In this document: positions 1-8,525 of the stretch, piece by piece
Layout of the letters: every line of letters starts with the position of its first letter
How positions within the stretch are numbered: position 1 is the first letter of the stretch
Origin: Fimbriimonadaceae bacterium
Lineage (GTDB): Bacteria > Armatimonadota > Fimbriimonadia > Fimbriimonadales > Fimbriimonadaceae
DNA length: 64,000 nt
NCBI GenBank assembly: GCA_023957775.1
Contig: JAMLGR010000003.1
Location: 124,001-188,000 of the forward strand
Direction of reading: 5' to 3'
Notes under the pieces: model-generated
What the model saw: the letters and a program-made list of their open reading frames with translations, nothing else
Database searches by the model: none
Told to the model about the DNA's origin: nothing
Made by a program: the position numbers and the translations under genes

Positions 1-2
1 TT

Positions 3-443
3 GCGTGGGAGTTCGACGAGCCGTGGTGGCGGGATTCGGGCTGGAACGGAAGGATGCTTTGCGACCGTCCGGTCCAGCAGACGTGGGACGGGTCCCGAAG
101 CGACGTCCCCATCCTGTGCGCCTACATCGGGGGTTCGCAGGCCGCCCGGTGGCTGGAGTCGAGCCATCCCGTCGAGGATGCGCTCGCCGTGCTGGACGAG
201 GTGGCGCCCGGGGCCAGGCGCCGCTTCGTCCAGGGTTGGTTGCACGCCTGGCCCAGCGATCCCTACTCGGGCGGGGCCTTCTCGCACCTCGCTCCCGGCT
301 ACGCTCTGGAGTTCATGGAGCACATCGGCCCGGCCGAAGGGCGGGTGCACTTCGCCGGAGAGCACACCTCGCTCTGGACCGGGTTCATCGAAGGAGCGTT
401 GGAGAGCGGCGAACGGGTCGCCCGGGAGATCTTGGATGCGTAG
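3..443 (+). CDS. Flavin amine oxidase, C-terminal part (5' truncated by window edge)
   Basis: Only the last ~146 codons are present; the frame is open from base 3. The tail has the FAD-binding C-terminal signature of flavin-containing monoamine oxidases: the segment GRVHFAGEHTSLWTGFIEGA, preceded by an aromatic stretch HAWPSDPYSGGAF. In this family that region contacts the FAD pyrophosphate and closes the substrate cage. The protein would oxidise an amine to an imine/aldehyde with hydrogen peroxide release; the substrate cannot be told from the fragment. The stop overlaps the start of the following amidohydrolase by 8 bases, so the two are probably translated together. Confidence 0.85.
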   Translation, partial: AWEFDEPWWRDSGWNGRMLCDRPVQQTWDGSRSDVPILCAYIGGSQAARWLESSHPVEDALAVLDEVAPGARRRFVQGWLHAWPSDPYSGGAFSHLAPGYALEFMEHIGPAEGRVHFAGEHTSLWTGFIEGALESGERVAREILDA

Positions 444-1980
444 ATGGCTGACCGGGTTTCGGTGGGGTTTCGATGGCGAACTCCAGTCGATGCTGATCGA
501 CGAAGGTCGCGTCCTGCATCGAGGTCCTGTGGGACCCGCTCCCGACGATGCCTCGGTGGAGGACCTTGGGGGCGCCTGGGTCCTTCCGGCGTTCAACGAC
601 GCGCACTGCCACATCCTCCCCACCGGCCTCGATCTGCAAAAGCTCTATCTGGGCGGATTGAGAACCCACGAAGAGGTGCTCGATGCTGTGCGCGACCGGT
701 TGCCCGGCGTCGAGGAAGGGGACTGGCTGCTCGCCGTCCACTACGACCAAACGCGATACCCGGGGGTCGAGCATCTCCACCGCGACCAACTCGACGCCCT
801 CTCGACCACCGTTCCCATTCTGCTGCGCCACTCGAACGGCCACGCAAGCGTCGCCAACAGCGCGGCGCTCGCCGCCGCGGGCGTGGACGAGACCACGTCC
901 GACCCGCCGGGAGGTTCGTACGTTCGGGATGCCGCCGGACGGCTGACCGGTGTTCTTTTGGAGCGCGCCCACGAGCACGTGTCGCACGCCAAGCCGATGC
1001 CCAATCTCGAAGAGATGGTGGAGGCGATCCTGGAAGCCGCGCGCGCGATGCGCGCCTACGGCATCACGTGCGCCGCGGACATGATGACCGGCCAGTGGGA
1101 CCTGGATCGCGAACTCGAGGCCTTCCGGCTGGCCAGCGAGCGAGACTGCCCCATCCGTCTGCGCCTTTACCTCCAGTGGTCCACGGTGTTCGGGCCCCGC
1201 GCGATGTCTCGGGAGCGTTTGCAGGAGCATGTCGATTCGATGCGGCCCGAGCGTTGCAAGGTCGCAGGGATCAAGATCTTCGCCGACGGAGCGATCGGCT
1301 CGGCCACCGCCGGCATCTACGGTCGGTTCTTGACCAGCACCCCGGAAGGCGAGATCGACGGCCAGATGATCTACAAACCCGAGCGGCTTCGCTCGATGGT
1401 GGCGAAGGCGCACGAGGCGGGCTACTCCGTGAGCGTGCACTCGATCGGGGACCGTTCCACCGACCAGGTGATGGACGCTTTCGAGGCGGTCGACGAGCCC
1501 TCGCGCCATCGTCTGGAGCATGCGATGCTCCTGTCCGATGCGCAGATCGAGCGGCTTGCGGAGATCGGGTGCCACGTGGCGATGCAGCCCGAGTTCCTCC
1601 ATCAGCTCGGACACGCCTATCAGCGCCAGCTCGGTCCTGAGCGAGCATCCAAGATCAAGCGCATGCGGAGCGCACTCGACGCGGGCATTCGGTTGAGCAT
1701 CAACTCCGACCGTCCCATCGTTGCCGGCGACCCCTGGATCGGTGTGCGTACCGCGGTTCACCGCCCGCCTGGGTTCGATCCCGCGGAGAACCTCTCCGCG
1801 GTGGAAGCCCTCAACGCCGCGACCGCGGGCGGGGCCGACGCGTGCGACGACGGCGAGGAGTTTGGCCAGCTCGAACCTGGCCAGTGGGCGGACTTCCAAG
1901 TTCTGGCCACGGACCCCACGGAGCTGACCCCGATGGGTGAGGGGGCGTCCCCCAGGCTCCTCACAAGCGAACGAGCCTAA
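436..1980 (+). CDS. Amidohydrolase family 3 (YtcJ-like) metal-dependent hydrolase
   Basis: 514 residues. The N-terminal beta-sandwich segment leads into the metal-binding HxH (His57/His59, in NDAHCH). Further landmarks are FADGAIGSATAG, SVHSIGDRSTDQ, HRLEHAMLLSD and a late SINSDRPIVAGDP, in the order typical of the YtcJ/amidohydrolase-3 branch, so it probably cleaves a C-N bond in an amide or carbamate-like substrate. Substrate is unknown. The ATG at 436 is chosen because it overlaps the upstream stop (ATG...TAG) and gives the family's normal length; the frame is open further upstream but that part belongs to the amine oxidase. The operon link suggests amine/amide catabolism, an inference. 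Confidence 0.85.
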   Translation: MRRWLTGFRWGFDGELQSMLIDEGRVLHRGPVGPAPDDASVEDLGGAWVLPAFNDAHCHILPTGLDLQKLYLGGLRTHEEVLDAVRDRLPGVEEGDWLLAVHYDQTRYPGVEHLHRDQLDALSTTVPILLRHSNGHASVANSAALAAAGVDETTSDPPGGSYVRDAAGRLTGVLLERAHEHVSHAKPMPNLEEMVEAILEAARAMRAYGITCAADMMTGQWDLDRELEAFRLASERDCPIRLRLYLQWSTVFGPRAMSRERLQEHVDSMRPERCKVAGIKIFADGAIGSATAGIYGRFLTSTPEGEIDGQMIYKPERLRSMVAKAHEAGYSVSVHSIGDRSTDQVMDAFEAVDEPSRHRLEHAMLLSDAQIERLAEIGCHVAMQPEFLHQLGHAYQRQLGPERASKIKRMRSALDAGIRLSINSDRPIVAGDPWIGVRTAVHRPPGFDPAENLSAVEALNAATAGGADACDDGEEFGQLEPGQWADFQVLATDPTELTPMGEGASPRLLTSERA

Positions 1981-2108
1981 CAGTTTCCCCAAAGGTCCCG
2001 GGGGGCTGTTTTGCGGAACCGCCGCCCCTCCCCAATCGTTAGAAGAAGTGACACATATCCTCCTTCCCCCTCGAGGATGGATTCGATGAACTCGGAGCCT
2101 GACTCGAG

Positions 2109-2135
2109 CCGCCCTCGCCTCGCAAGCGGGGGCGG
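2109..2135. terminator. GC hairpin between convergent genes
   Basis: A 10-bp stem (2109-2118 with 2126-2135, one G-T pair) with a 7-base loop lies in the 173-base gap between the convergent amidohydrolase and PilZ genes. It is followed on the plus strand by TCCCATTTT. It probably serves as a terminator; the T-run is weak. The rest of 1981-2153 shows no gene. Confidence 0.45.
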
Positions 2136-2153
2136 TCCCATTTTGGGGGTCGC

Positions 2154-2807
2154 TTAGGAGCCGGAGCGAGTTGCGGGCTGCGAAGGCAGAGGCTCCTCGA
2201 ACCGCAATCGGACCTCGACCCCTTTCTGCTCCGTGCTCGACGGCGCGGTCACATCCAGCACGTAGGCGAACTGGGGCTGGATCAGCCAGGGCAGGTCCAC
2301 GCGAAGCCGCTCGCCCTTGACGGGAGCATGGGCGCTGGCGACCTTGGCGCCAAGTTCGGAGAGATCCACGAGGACCGCCCGCTCTCCGTCGATGTCGGCG
2401 CGAAGGCCCGAGAGGTCTTTTCGGCGCGGGGTGTCGCGCCGCTCGCGAAGCTCGATTTTGCCGGGGCGACGGATGAGAAGGCGCCAGGGCTCGCTGGACC
2501 GCTCGAGCACTTCCGAGCGGAAGTGGCGAATGCCTTGCGCGGTGACGATCTCGCACCTCAGCTCCTCTCCCACCCGCACGGGCACGTGGTGATCGCGCTG
2601 GAGGGGTGCGCTCAGAAGCCATCCACCCTTCGTTTCGCCGAGGAACACGGACCGGTACACCGCGGCGCCCGAGCGGAATCGAACGACGGTGTTGATCTGG
2701 GGCGCCATGGCCGGCTTGCGGCGAACTGCGGTCCACGCATAGGCGGCACCGAATGAGGCGGAAAACGCCAGGGCCAAGGTTCCGAGGATCTGAAGGCTGT
2801 CGTTCAC
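2154..2807 (-). CDS. PilZ domain protein with N-terminal membrane anchor
   Basis: 217 residues. A hydrophobic N-terminal segment (about residues 6-26) is followed by a YcgR-N-like beta domain and a C-terminal PilZ domain. The two c-di-GMP-binding motifs are visible: the arginine cluster RRDTPRR (RxxxR type) and VDLSELGAKV (D/NxSxxG type). Binding of cyclic di-GMP is therefore expected. It is the last gene of a three-gene minus-strand run and starts 4 bases after the upstream TPR gene's stop. A membrane-bound c-di-GMP reader placed with two TPR proteins suggests a regulated envelope or motility apparatus; the target is unknown. Confidence 0.85.
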   Translation of the reverse strand: MNDSLQILGTLALAFSASFGAAYAWTAVRRKPAMAPQINTVVRFRSGAAVYRSVFLGETKGGWLLSAPLQRDHHVPVRVGEELRCEIVTAQGIRHFRSEVLERSSEPWRLLIRRPGKIELRERRDTPRRKDLSGLRADIDGERAVLVDLSELGAKVASAHAPVKGERLRVDLPWLIQPQFAYVLDVTAPSSTEQKGVEVRLRFEEPLPSQPATRSGS

Positions 2808-2811
2808 GGGT

Positions 2812-4389
2812 CTACTCTCCGCGCGCCGAACCCTCGCTTGCCGCGAGCTCTCGAGCCAGTGAGAGGTTCTTCAGCGTTTCGCCCAAATTGATGGTCGCTT
2901 CGCCGAGGAGTCCTTCATCCCCGTCCTTGAGAAAAGTTCGGATCTCGCTGAGAGTCTGAGCGAGCAATTTCAGTGCCAAATCTCGCCGTTCGAACGACCG
3001 TCGGTGCGATTCCGGAACCTCGAGCTGGGCTTGGAGGGCCACGATGCCCTGGAGCTGGGTCCATCGCTGTCCGACGACCTTTGCGACCTCCGCATCTTTG
3101 GGCCGAACACGCGCGATGGGAATCAGGTCGCGCAATTGGGAGCAGGCGTCCGCCCCGAACTGGTCGAGCAACGTCGCCACCAGTCCATAGCGCCTCCCGG
3201 CGTCGATCGGCTCGTCCAGGCTGAAGGCGCGCGAGCGTTTCAGATCCTCCGCCGCCTCGTCGATCTTGCCGTTGAGTGCGGAGGCGACGGCCCGCAGGAA
3301 GTACGCCTCGTTGGTGGGGGAGAGTTCGATCGCAGCGGAGAGGTGTTCGACCGCTCCGTCCGGGTCGAGCATCCGAAGCCGAACCTCTCCCAAAAGCAAT
3401 CGCGCGTCGGGATTCTGGGGGGCCCGCGCAACCAGCTCGTTCACACAGTCCTGGGCGGTTTCGAGTTGGCCGGCCTCCAGCGCCGCCTGCGCGGCGAGGG
3501 CCCAAAGGTGCGGCCGATCGGGGATGAGTTGCGCGGCCGCTTGGGCTTCGGTGCAGGCCAACTCGGGTCGACCCATGTGCAGCAAGAGTTCGATGAGGCG
3601 GCGGCGGCGCTCGACGTCGAGCGGTTCGGCGTCGATCGCGTCGCGAACGGCCACCACGGCCGACTCGTAACGTCCTTCCTTTGTCAGCCCCTCGACCGTC
3701 GCCAGAAGCTCCTTGTTGTCCACCGTGCCCGGGGTGGGAGTATCCACACCGGCGGGCATCTGCCCTTGAGCGGGTTGGGGCGTGCCGACGAGCGGCTCGA
3801 CGGGAAGGGTCCGCAGCGGCTCGGTCTGCAGCTTCATCGCCCACGTGCGCGCAAGGGACCGGATGCCGTTCTCGGGATCGGAAACGCTGACGATGAACTC
3901 GCTGGCCACTTTCGACGCGGGCGCGATGGCCGCAAGGGCGCTCTCGGCCCACGCGCGACCGGACTCGTTGCTCGAGCCGGGGGTCTTCGCGTCCGGATCG
4001 ATCCACACGATGCTGCCGCGGCGAAAGAGCAGGCCCCGCGCCCGGACCTTCTCGCCCTCTCTCCAAGCCGACACCACGAACACGTAGTCCGCATGCATCT
4101 TCGCGGCACCCTGCAGGACGACTTCGAGCGGGGGGTTGCCACGCGGTTCGGGAACGAGCTTCTCCTCGACGGCCGTTCGGAAAATCGGATCCTCGAGGCT
4201 CCACACGATCGGCTCGACGCGTCCACCGTCGCGCAGCTCCTGGGCGAGGAAGTGGCCGATCGGCACGTTGGGGTTGGCCCCTTCTGGCCCGGCGACCTGC
4301 GCCTGCACGATGAGGAACGCCGGCACCGCGAGAGCGGATGAGGCAACGGAAACCGTCACGAGAGCGAGCAGGAGTTTCGCCGTGCGCAC
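2812..4389 (-). CDS. Exported TPR repeat protein
   Basis: 525 residues. The N terminus (VRTAKLLLALVTVSVASSA) is a clear signal peptide, with likely cleavage near ALA. Residues ~25-170 form a non-TPR domain with repeated VxxVSAW-like beta segments, resembling periplasmic LpoB/CsgG-type folds only loosely. A Pro/Gly linker follows, then about five tetratricopeptide repeats (for example GRPELACTEAQAAAQLIPDR). I choose the GTG at 4389 because it lies 2 bases after the upstream stop and begins the signal peptide; the frame is open upstream but not signal-like. It is probably a periplasmic scaffold. Its specific role is not recognisable. Confidence 0.75.
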   Translation of the reverse strand: MRTAKLLLALVTVSVASSALAVPAFLIVQAQVAGPEGANPNVPIGHFLAQELRDGGRVEPIVWSLEDPIFRTAVEEKLVPEPRGNPPLEVVLQGAAKMHADYVFVVSAWREGEKVRARGLLFRRGSIVWIDPDAKTPGSSNESGRAWAESALAAIAPASKVASEFIVSVSDPENGIRSLARTWAMKLQTEPLRTLPVEPLVGTPQPAQGQMPAGVDTPTPGTVDNKELLATVEGLTKEGRYESAVVAVRDAIDAEPLDVERRRRLIELLLHMGRPELACTEAQAAAQLIPDRPHLWALAAQAALEAGQLETAQDCVNELVARAPQNPDARLLLGEVRLRMLDPDGAVEHLSAAIELSPTNEAYFLRAVASALNGKIDEAAEDLKRSRAFSLDEPIDAGRRYGLVATLLDQFGADACSQLRDLIPIARVRPKDAEVAKVVGQRWTQLQGIVALQAQLEVPESHRRSFERRDLALKLLAQTLSEIRTFLKDGDEGLLGEATINLGETLKNLSLARELAASEGSARGE

Positions 4390-4391
4390 GG

Positions 4392-5621
4392 TTAGCCGCC
4401 CTGGAGGATCTTCAGCGCGGTCTTGCACGCGTCGAGACCCGTCTTCGCCGAATCGCCCTGACCGGCCTTGATCTGCGAATCGAAGGCGGCGACGGCGCGG
4501 GTGTAGGCGGCCACGGCCTCCGGCTTCTTGTTGAGCCGCTCGTAGCACTGCCCAAGGCGCTGGTTGGTCGAGGCGGGGTCTCCTCCCCGGCGAAGGAGCT
4601 GCTCGTAGGAGCGCGCGGCGTCCTCGTACTTGCCGAGCTGGTACTGCTGGCGTGCCGTTCGGCTCAGGGCCTCAACGCCGTTGCCGTCGATGGACGACCC
4701 GCCGACGCCGGCCGGCCGGCCGGTGCTGACTCGGATATCGATGATCCCCGGGTTCTCTCGGGGAGGCTCGGTCACAGGGTCACGCCGCAGGACCGGATCG
4801 ACCGGATCATCGGCCCCGGTGGGGCGGGGCGGGCTTTGCTGTTGCTGGGCCGAGGTGTCGACCGGGCGCGTTTCCACGGGACCGATCGGGCCTTGGGGCT
4901 GCACGGGCCGGAAGCCGTCGGGACCGACACTCGGAAGCGTTGAAGGGACATTTCCCAAGTTGGGCGTGGCGATCCCGTTGCCGGTTCCGGCGGGCGCCTG
5001 CGTCGCGCCCTCCGGGGCGGGGTTGGCGACGCCCGGCTCCGTGGTCGCCGGGCTGTCCGCCTGGGACGGCAACGCTCCGGGCGGGAGCCCTTCGAAGCCT
5101 TTGAGGTTGGGTTGGGCCGCGACCGTCTGCGGATAGTCGTCGCTCGGGGTGCTCCCGGTCAGCACGGCCGCGATCGAGGCCCCCGCGGCTACCAGCACGA
5201 CGGCGGCAACGGCCCCGAGGATCGCCCGCGGGCGGTTCGACTTGGGCACCGCGGCGGCCCGGCCTGCGAGGTGGTTTCGGAGCTGGGTGATCTTGATCTT
5301 GTCGAGTGCGGAGTCGGGATTGAGCGCGACGACCCCTTCGTAGCACTCCAGGGCTTCGGCAATCTGCCCTTCCCGTTCATGGCACATGCCCTTCAGGGAG
5401 AGCGCGGACGCGGACGCGGGATTGGACTTCGTCGCGGACTCGGCGATGAGCAGGGCCTCCTCGGTGCGGCCCTCGTTGAACGCATGGAACCCTTGGGCGA
5501 TCAGGGCGTCGAGTTCGGCGGCCGCCGTCGCAACATCGGTCGCATCCAGCTCCTTGCCGCACTGGCGACAGAATTTGCTGTCCAGGCTGTTTGAATAGTT
5601 GCACTGATTGCACGCGACCAC
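4392..5621 (-). CDS. Zinc-ribbon TPR membrane protein
   Basis: 409 residues with a GTG start preceded by a strong ribosome site (GAGGGGAGG). Order: zinc ribbon with two CxxC pairs (CNQC and CRQC, residues ~4-21); two or three cytoplasmic TPR units (residues ~35-120); one transmembrane helix (AILGAVAAVVLVAAGASIAAV, split here for length, ~residues 133-153); a ~150-residue Pro/Gly/Thr-rich disordered linker; and a C-terminal TPR pair (~residues 310-400). It therefore carries TPRs on both membrane sides. First gene of the operon with the exported TPR and PilZ proteins. Function unknown; the architecture suggests assembly of a complex across the membrane. Confidence 0.75.
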   Translation of the reverse strand: MVACNQCNYSNSLDSKFCRQCGKELDATDVATAAAELDALIAQGFHAFNEGRTEEALLIAESATKSNPASASALSLKGMCHEREGQIAEALECYEGVVALNPDSALDKIKITQLRNHLAGRAAAVPKSNRPRAILGAVAAVVLVAAGASIAAVLTGSTPSDDYPQTVAAQPNLKGFEGLPPGALPSQADSPATTEPGVANPAPEGATQAPAGTGNGIATPNLGNVPSTLPSVGPDGFRPVQPQGPIGPVETRPVDTSAQQQQSPPRPTGADDPVDPVLRRDPVTEPPRENPGIIDIRVSTGRPAGVGGSSIDGNGVEALSRTARQQYQLGKYEDAARSYEQLLRRGGDPASTNQRLGQCYERLNKKPEAVAAYTRAVAAFDSQIKAGQGDSAKTGLDACKTALKILQGG

Positions 5622-5687
5622 GTAGCGCCTCCCCTCGGTTGAGCCCGAGAGCTTTATGCACGAGCGGCCGGATCGGCCTCCCTGTGC

Positions 5688-5693
5688 ATTGTA
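5688..5693 (-). promoter_or_regulatory. -10 element TACAAT for the TPR/PilZ operon
   Basis: On the minus strand GGTACAAT lies about 67 bases upstream of the GTG at 5621. It matches the -10 hexamers seen before other genes here. No convincing -35 is visible. Confidence 0.45.
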
Positions 5694-5764
5694 CCAAAGG
5701 GTCCTCTAGAACCCACGGATGAAGGACGGTTCAGAACCCTGTCCGTGTTCGAGGATTGCATGCG

Positions 5765-5770
5765 TATACT
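5765..5770 (+). promoter_or_regulatory. -10 element TATACT, leaderless gcvT
   Basis: TATACT ends 6 bases before the gcvT ATG (5777) and there is no Shine-Dalgarno, so transcription would begin at or next to the ATG. Confidence 0.55.
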
Positions 5771-5776
5771 GGCGCC

Positions 5777-6856
5777 ATGTCGTCCGAAACCGTTCTCCGC
5801 ACTCCGCTTTTCGACGCCCACGTCGCCGCGGGCGGGCGTATGGTTCCCTTCGCGGGCTACGAAATGCCGGTCCAGTACACGGGTGTCATCGCCGAAGCCA
5901 AGGCCGTCCGCGAATCCGCCGGCATGTTCGATGTCAGCCACATGGCGCGTCTTTGGTTCCGAGGCGAGCGCACCCTCGAGTTCCTCGAGTGGATCACGAC
6001 CAACGACGTGGCGAAGCTGGAGGATGGACGCGGCCAGTACTCGCTGCTGCCGAACGAGCGTGGCGGCGTCGTGGACGACATCATCGTCTATCGCGTGGAC
6101 GAGCACGTCTACCGTATGGTCGTCAACGCGGCGAACCACGCCAAGGACGTCGCGTGGATCTCGAGCCACAACGCGTTCGACGTGGCGATCGAAGACGAGA
6201 CGGACCGCACGGCCATGATCGCGGTCCAAGGGCCCCGTGCCGTCGAGATTCTGGCGTCGATGTGCAACCGCCCCGATTCGTTGCGGGAAGCCCCGCTCTT
6301 CGGGTTGAACGACGTGACCATCGCCGGCATCGCGTGCTTCGCCCCCCGGTCGGGCTACACGGGCGAGGACGGCTTCGAGCTGATCTGCGCCGTGCACGAC
6401 GCCCAGCGGCTGTGGGACGCGTTGCTCGAGGCCGGCGTCACGCCGTGCGGTCTGGGTTCGCGCGACACGCTGCGGGTCGAAGCGGGACTTCCCCTCTACG
6501 GGCATGAGCTGACCGACGACACCAACCCGATCTCCACGGGGCTGGGGTGGGTGGTCGGCAAGACCAAGTCGTTCCTCGGATGCGAGCCGATCCAGACCGC
6601 AAGGGCGGAGGGCACGGCGACGAAGTTGCACGGCGTCCGCCTGGAGAGCAAGCGGCTCCCGATGCCCGAGATGGGCGTGTTCGTCGACGGCGCGCAGGTG
6701 GGAGCGGTGACGAGCGGCGTGTACTCGCCGACCCTCGAGTGCGGCATCGGATTCGCCTATGTGGACGCAGGCGTGAAGCTGGGAACCCCCATCACGGTGG
6801 ACATCCGAGGCAAGCACGAGCCCGGCACCCTCGTCAGCAAGCGATTTCTGAAGTAG
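5777..6856 (+). CDS. gcvT: Aminomethyltransferase, glycine cleavage T protein
   Basis: 359 residues, the usual GcvT length. It transfers the aminomethyl carbon from H-protein lipoamide to tetrahydrofolate and releases ammonia. Family features: FAGYEMPVQYTG near the N terminus, SAGMFDVSHMA, the folate-pocket segment ITTNDV, GGVVDDIIVYR, the GYTGEDGFEL motif, and RDTLRVEAGLPLYGHEL. The ATG at 5777 gives the standard MSSETVLRTPLFDAH start; an in-frame ATG 7 codons upstream overlaps the -10 element and is less likely. gcvH and gcvP are not in this window, so the cleavage-system genes are dispersed or outside it. Confidence 0.95.
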   Translation: MSSETVLRTPLFDAHVAAGGRMVPFAGYEMPVQYTGVIAEAKAVRESAGMFDVSHMARLWFRGERTLEFLEWITTNDVAKLEDGRGQYSLLPNERGGVVDDIIVYRVDEHVYRMVVNAANHAKDVAWISSHNAFDVAIEDETDRTAMIAVQGPRAVEILASMCNRPDSLREAPLFGLNDVTIAGIACFAPRSGYTGEDGFELICAVHDAQRLWDALLEAGVTPCGLGSRDTLRVEAGLPLYGHELTDDTNPISTGLGWVVGKTKSFLGCEPIQTARAEGTATKLHGVRLESKRLPMPEMGVFVDGAQVGAVTSGVYSPTLECGIGFAYVDAGVKLGTPITVDIRGKHEPGTLVSKRFLK

Positions 6857-6867
6857 TCCTCGGCCCT

Positions 6868-6977
6868 GGGAGTGCGCGCGCTTGCGCGCCGCCCTGTATC
6901 CGCGCGACTTGTCGCGAGTCCGGAAGGCCGGGCGAGCCCGGCCCGGAGCAGGGCGACGCGCAAGCGCGCGCACTCCC
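6868..6977. repeat. Compound inverted repeat of the GGGAGTG palindrome family
   Basis: The left arm (6868-6894) and right arm (6951-6977) are inverted copies of the same 27-base unit with one mismatch. The unit itself is a palindrome, GGGAGTG-C-GCGCGC-TT-GCGCGC. The middle holds further inverted repeats (GCGACTTGTCGC and a CCGG-rich stem). It fills the gap between convergent gcvT and the helicase and may act as a bidirectional terminator. Related copies are at 15684-15761 and 61039-61065. Confidence 0.8.
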
Positions 6978-6983
6978 AGGCAC

Positions 6984-7018
6984 GAAGGACGAAGGACGAA
7001 GGACGAAGGACGAAGGAC
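6984..7018. repeat. Heptamer tandem repeat GAAGGAC x5
   Basis: Five perfect tandem copies of GAAGGAC run up to and into the last base of the helicase stop codon. A 7-base unit is prone to slippage, so copy number may vary between strains. Confidence 0.9.
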
Positions 7019-8262
7019 TATCCCTGGCCGAACAGCCGTCCGCGGCGCGGGCCGCGATTGGGGAGCGTCAGCGCCACTTGGCCGTTGCGCGCGGCATTGC
7101 GGCCGCGCCCGGTGGTGAAGTGGTTCGTATACACCTTCTTTTGAGCCTCCATCCGCATGGGGGAGTGCTCGGAGAGGGTGAGTTCGGTCCGCAACAACCG
7201 CTCGATGTCCCGCACGTACTTCTGCTGATCGGGGGTCGCGAGGGTGATCGCGAGCCCGTCCGCGCCGGCCCGACCGGTGCGGCCGATGCGGTGCACGTAG
7301 TCTTCGGCTTTCTCGGACACGTCGTAGTTGATCACGACCGAGATCTCCTTGACGTCGATGCCTCGCGCCGCGATGTCCGTGGCGACGAGCACTCGGTATT
7401 TGCCGCTCTTAAAACCGTCCAGCGCCGCGCGCCGCTGGGCGAGCGTGCGGTCGGAGTGAAGCTCCGCCGAGGCGTGGCCCATGCGGAACACGCTGCGAGC
7501 GATCTTGCGGGCCCCGTGGCGGGTGCGCGCAAACACCAACACGCTGCCCTTGTGCTTGTTCAGCAGGTTGGTCAGCATGTCCGGCTTGTCCTCTTTGTTG
7601 ATGATCACCAACTCCTGGACGACTTCCGCGGCAGCCGTGCCCGCGCGGGCGACCTCCACGGTGGCCGGCTTGACCAGGTACTGGGCGGCGAGATCGGCGA
7701 TCTCGCGCGGCATCGTGGCGGAGAACAGCATCGTTTGGCGATGCTTCGGCACGCGGTCCAGGATGCGGCGAACCGCCGGAGCGAAGCCCATGTCCAGCAT
7801 CCGGTCGCCCTCGTCGAGCACGACGATGGAGACGTTGCCAAGGTCCACCGTGCGCTGCTGCATGTGGTCGAGCAGGCGCCCCGGCGTGGCGATGATCACC
7901 TGGGGCCGAGAGCGGAGCTGGCTGACCTGCTTGCCCATCGACGCGCCGCCGATGATCAGCGCCGTGCGAAGGTTCAGTTGGGTGAGGACTTCTTGAATCT
8001 GGAGCGCGAGTTCGCGCGTGGGGGCCAAGACGAGAGCGACTTCGCCGGAGCGAAGGTTCGCTGCGATCGGCAGGCCGAAAGCGAGGGTTTTGCCGGTGCC
8101 TGTTTGGGCGATGCCGACGAGGTCCCGACCTTCCAGGGCAAGGGGAATCGCTTCTTGCTGGATGGGAGTGGGAGTGACGAAACCGAGGCGATCCAATTTT
8201 TGAAGGAGGCTCGGAGCGAGTGCCAGGGCTTTGAAGCCTTGGGCTTTCTGAGTTTCAAGCAT
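7018..8262 (-). CDS. DEAD-box ATP-dependent RNA helicase (RhlE type)
   Basis: 414 residues from the ATG giving MLETQKAQGF. Q motif region GFVTPTPIQQEAIP, Walker A AQTGTGKT (residues ~52-59), PTRELALQ, TPGRLLDH, motif II, FSATMPREI (motif III) and HRIGRTGRAG (motif VI) are all present in order. Motif II reads DEGD (residues 150-153) instead of DEAD; the two metal-contacting acidic residues are kept. The C-terminal tail is short and basic (GRGRNAARNGQ...RRGRLFGQG), as in RhlE-like proteins that bind RNA. Likely role: RNA unwinding in ribosome assembly or RNA decay. A CATAAT -10-like element lies ~45 bases upstream. Confidence 0.93.
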   Translation of the reverse strand: MLETQKAQGFKALALAPSLLQKLDRLGFVTPTPIQQEAIPLALEGRDLVGIAQTGTGKTLAFGLPIAANLRSGEVALVLAPTRELALQIQEVLTQLNLRTALIIGGASMGKQVSQLRSRPQVIIATPGRLLDHMQQRTVDLGNVSIVVLDEGDRMLDMGFAPAVRRILDRVPKHRQTMLFSATMPREIADLAAQYLVKPATVEVARAGTAAAEVVQELVIINKEDKPDMLTNLLNKHKGSVLVFARTRHGARKIARSVFRMGHASAELHSDRTLAQRRAALDGFKSGKYRVLVATDIAARGIDVKEISVVINYDVSEKAEDYVHRIGRTGRAGADGLAITLATPDQQKYVRDIERLLRTELTLSEHSPMRMEAQKKVYTNHFTTGRGRNAARNGQVALTLPNRGPRRGRLFGQG

Positions 8263-8445
8263 AAAAAACGGCCGGTGCAGAGAGCATCTGCTCAGGCCTT
8301 CCCCTATTATGACGCTTTCTGAGGAAAACTGTTGCATTGGCCCTACGACCGGTGCCTTACGGCCCTCCGCCGATGCCCCCACATCGCAACCAACCGGCAA
8401 CCGACCCTACGGACGGCGCCCTCGCTCGCCGATATGTCTGATAGG

Positions 8446-8463
8446 CCGAATCAGCGTATTCGG
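8446..8463. other. Small hairpin in helicase/flgB intergenic region
   Basis: CCGAAT and ATTCGG (6-bp stem, 6-base loop) lie 63-80 bases before the flgB start in the 263-base divergent gap. This could be an operator or part of the mRNA leader. I see no convincing sigma-28 or sigma-54 promoter in the gap. Confidence 0.3.
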
Positions 8464-8525
8464 ACGACGGTTCATGGATCGAGCCGTGAAACAGCGAACG
8501 GACGCGCGGAAGGAACGAACCGACC

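Noticed and set aside
385-2736. Minus-strand open frame of ~780 codons over the amidohydrolase
   Set aside because: It crosses real genes on both strands and shows no recognisable domain; the amidohydrolase and PilZ motifs explain the region.
8428-8435. Sigma-28 type -10 (GCCGATAT) before flgB
   Set aside because: No TAAA-like -35 at the right distance; a single 8-base match in GC-rich DNA is weak.
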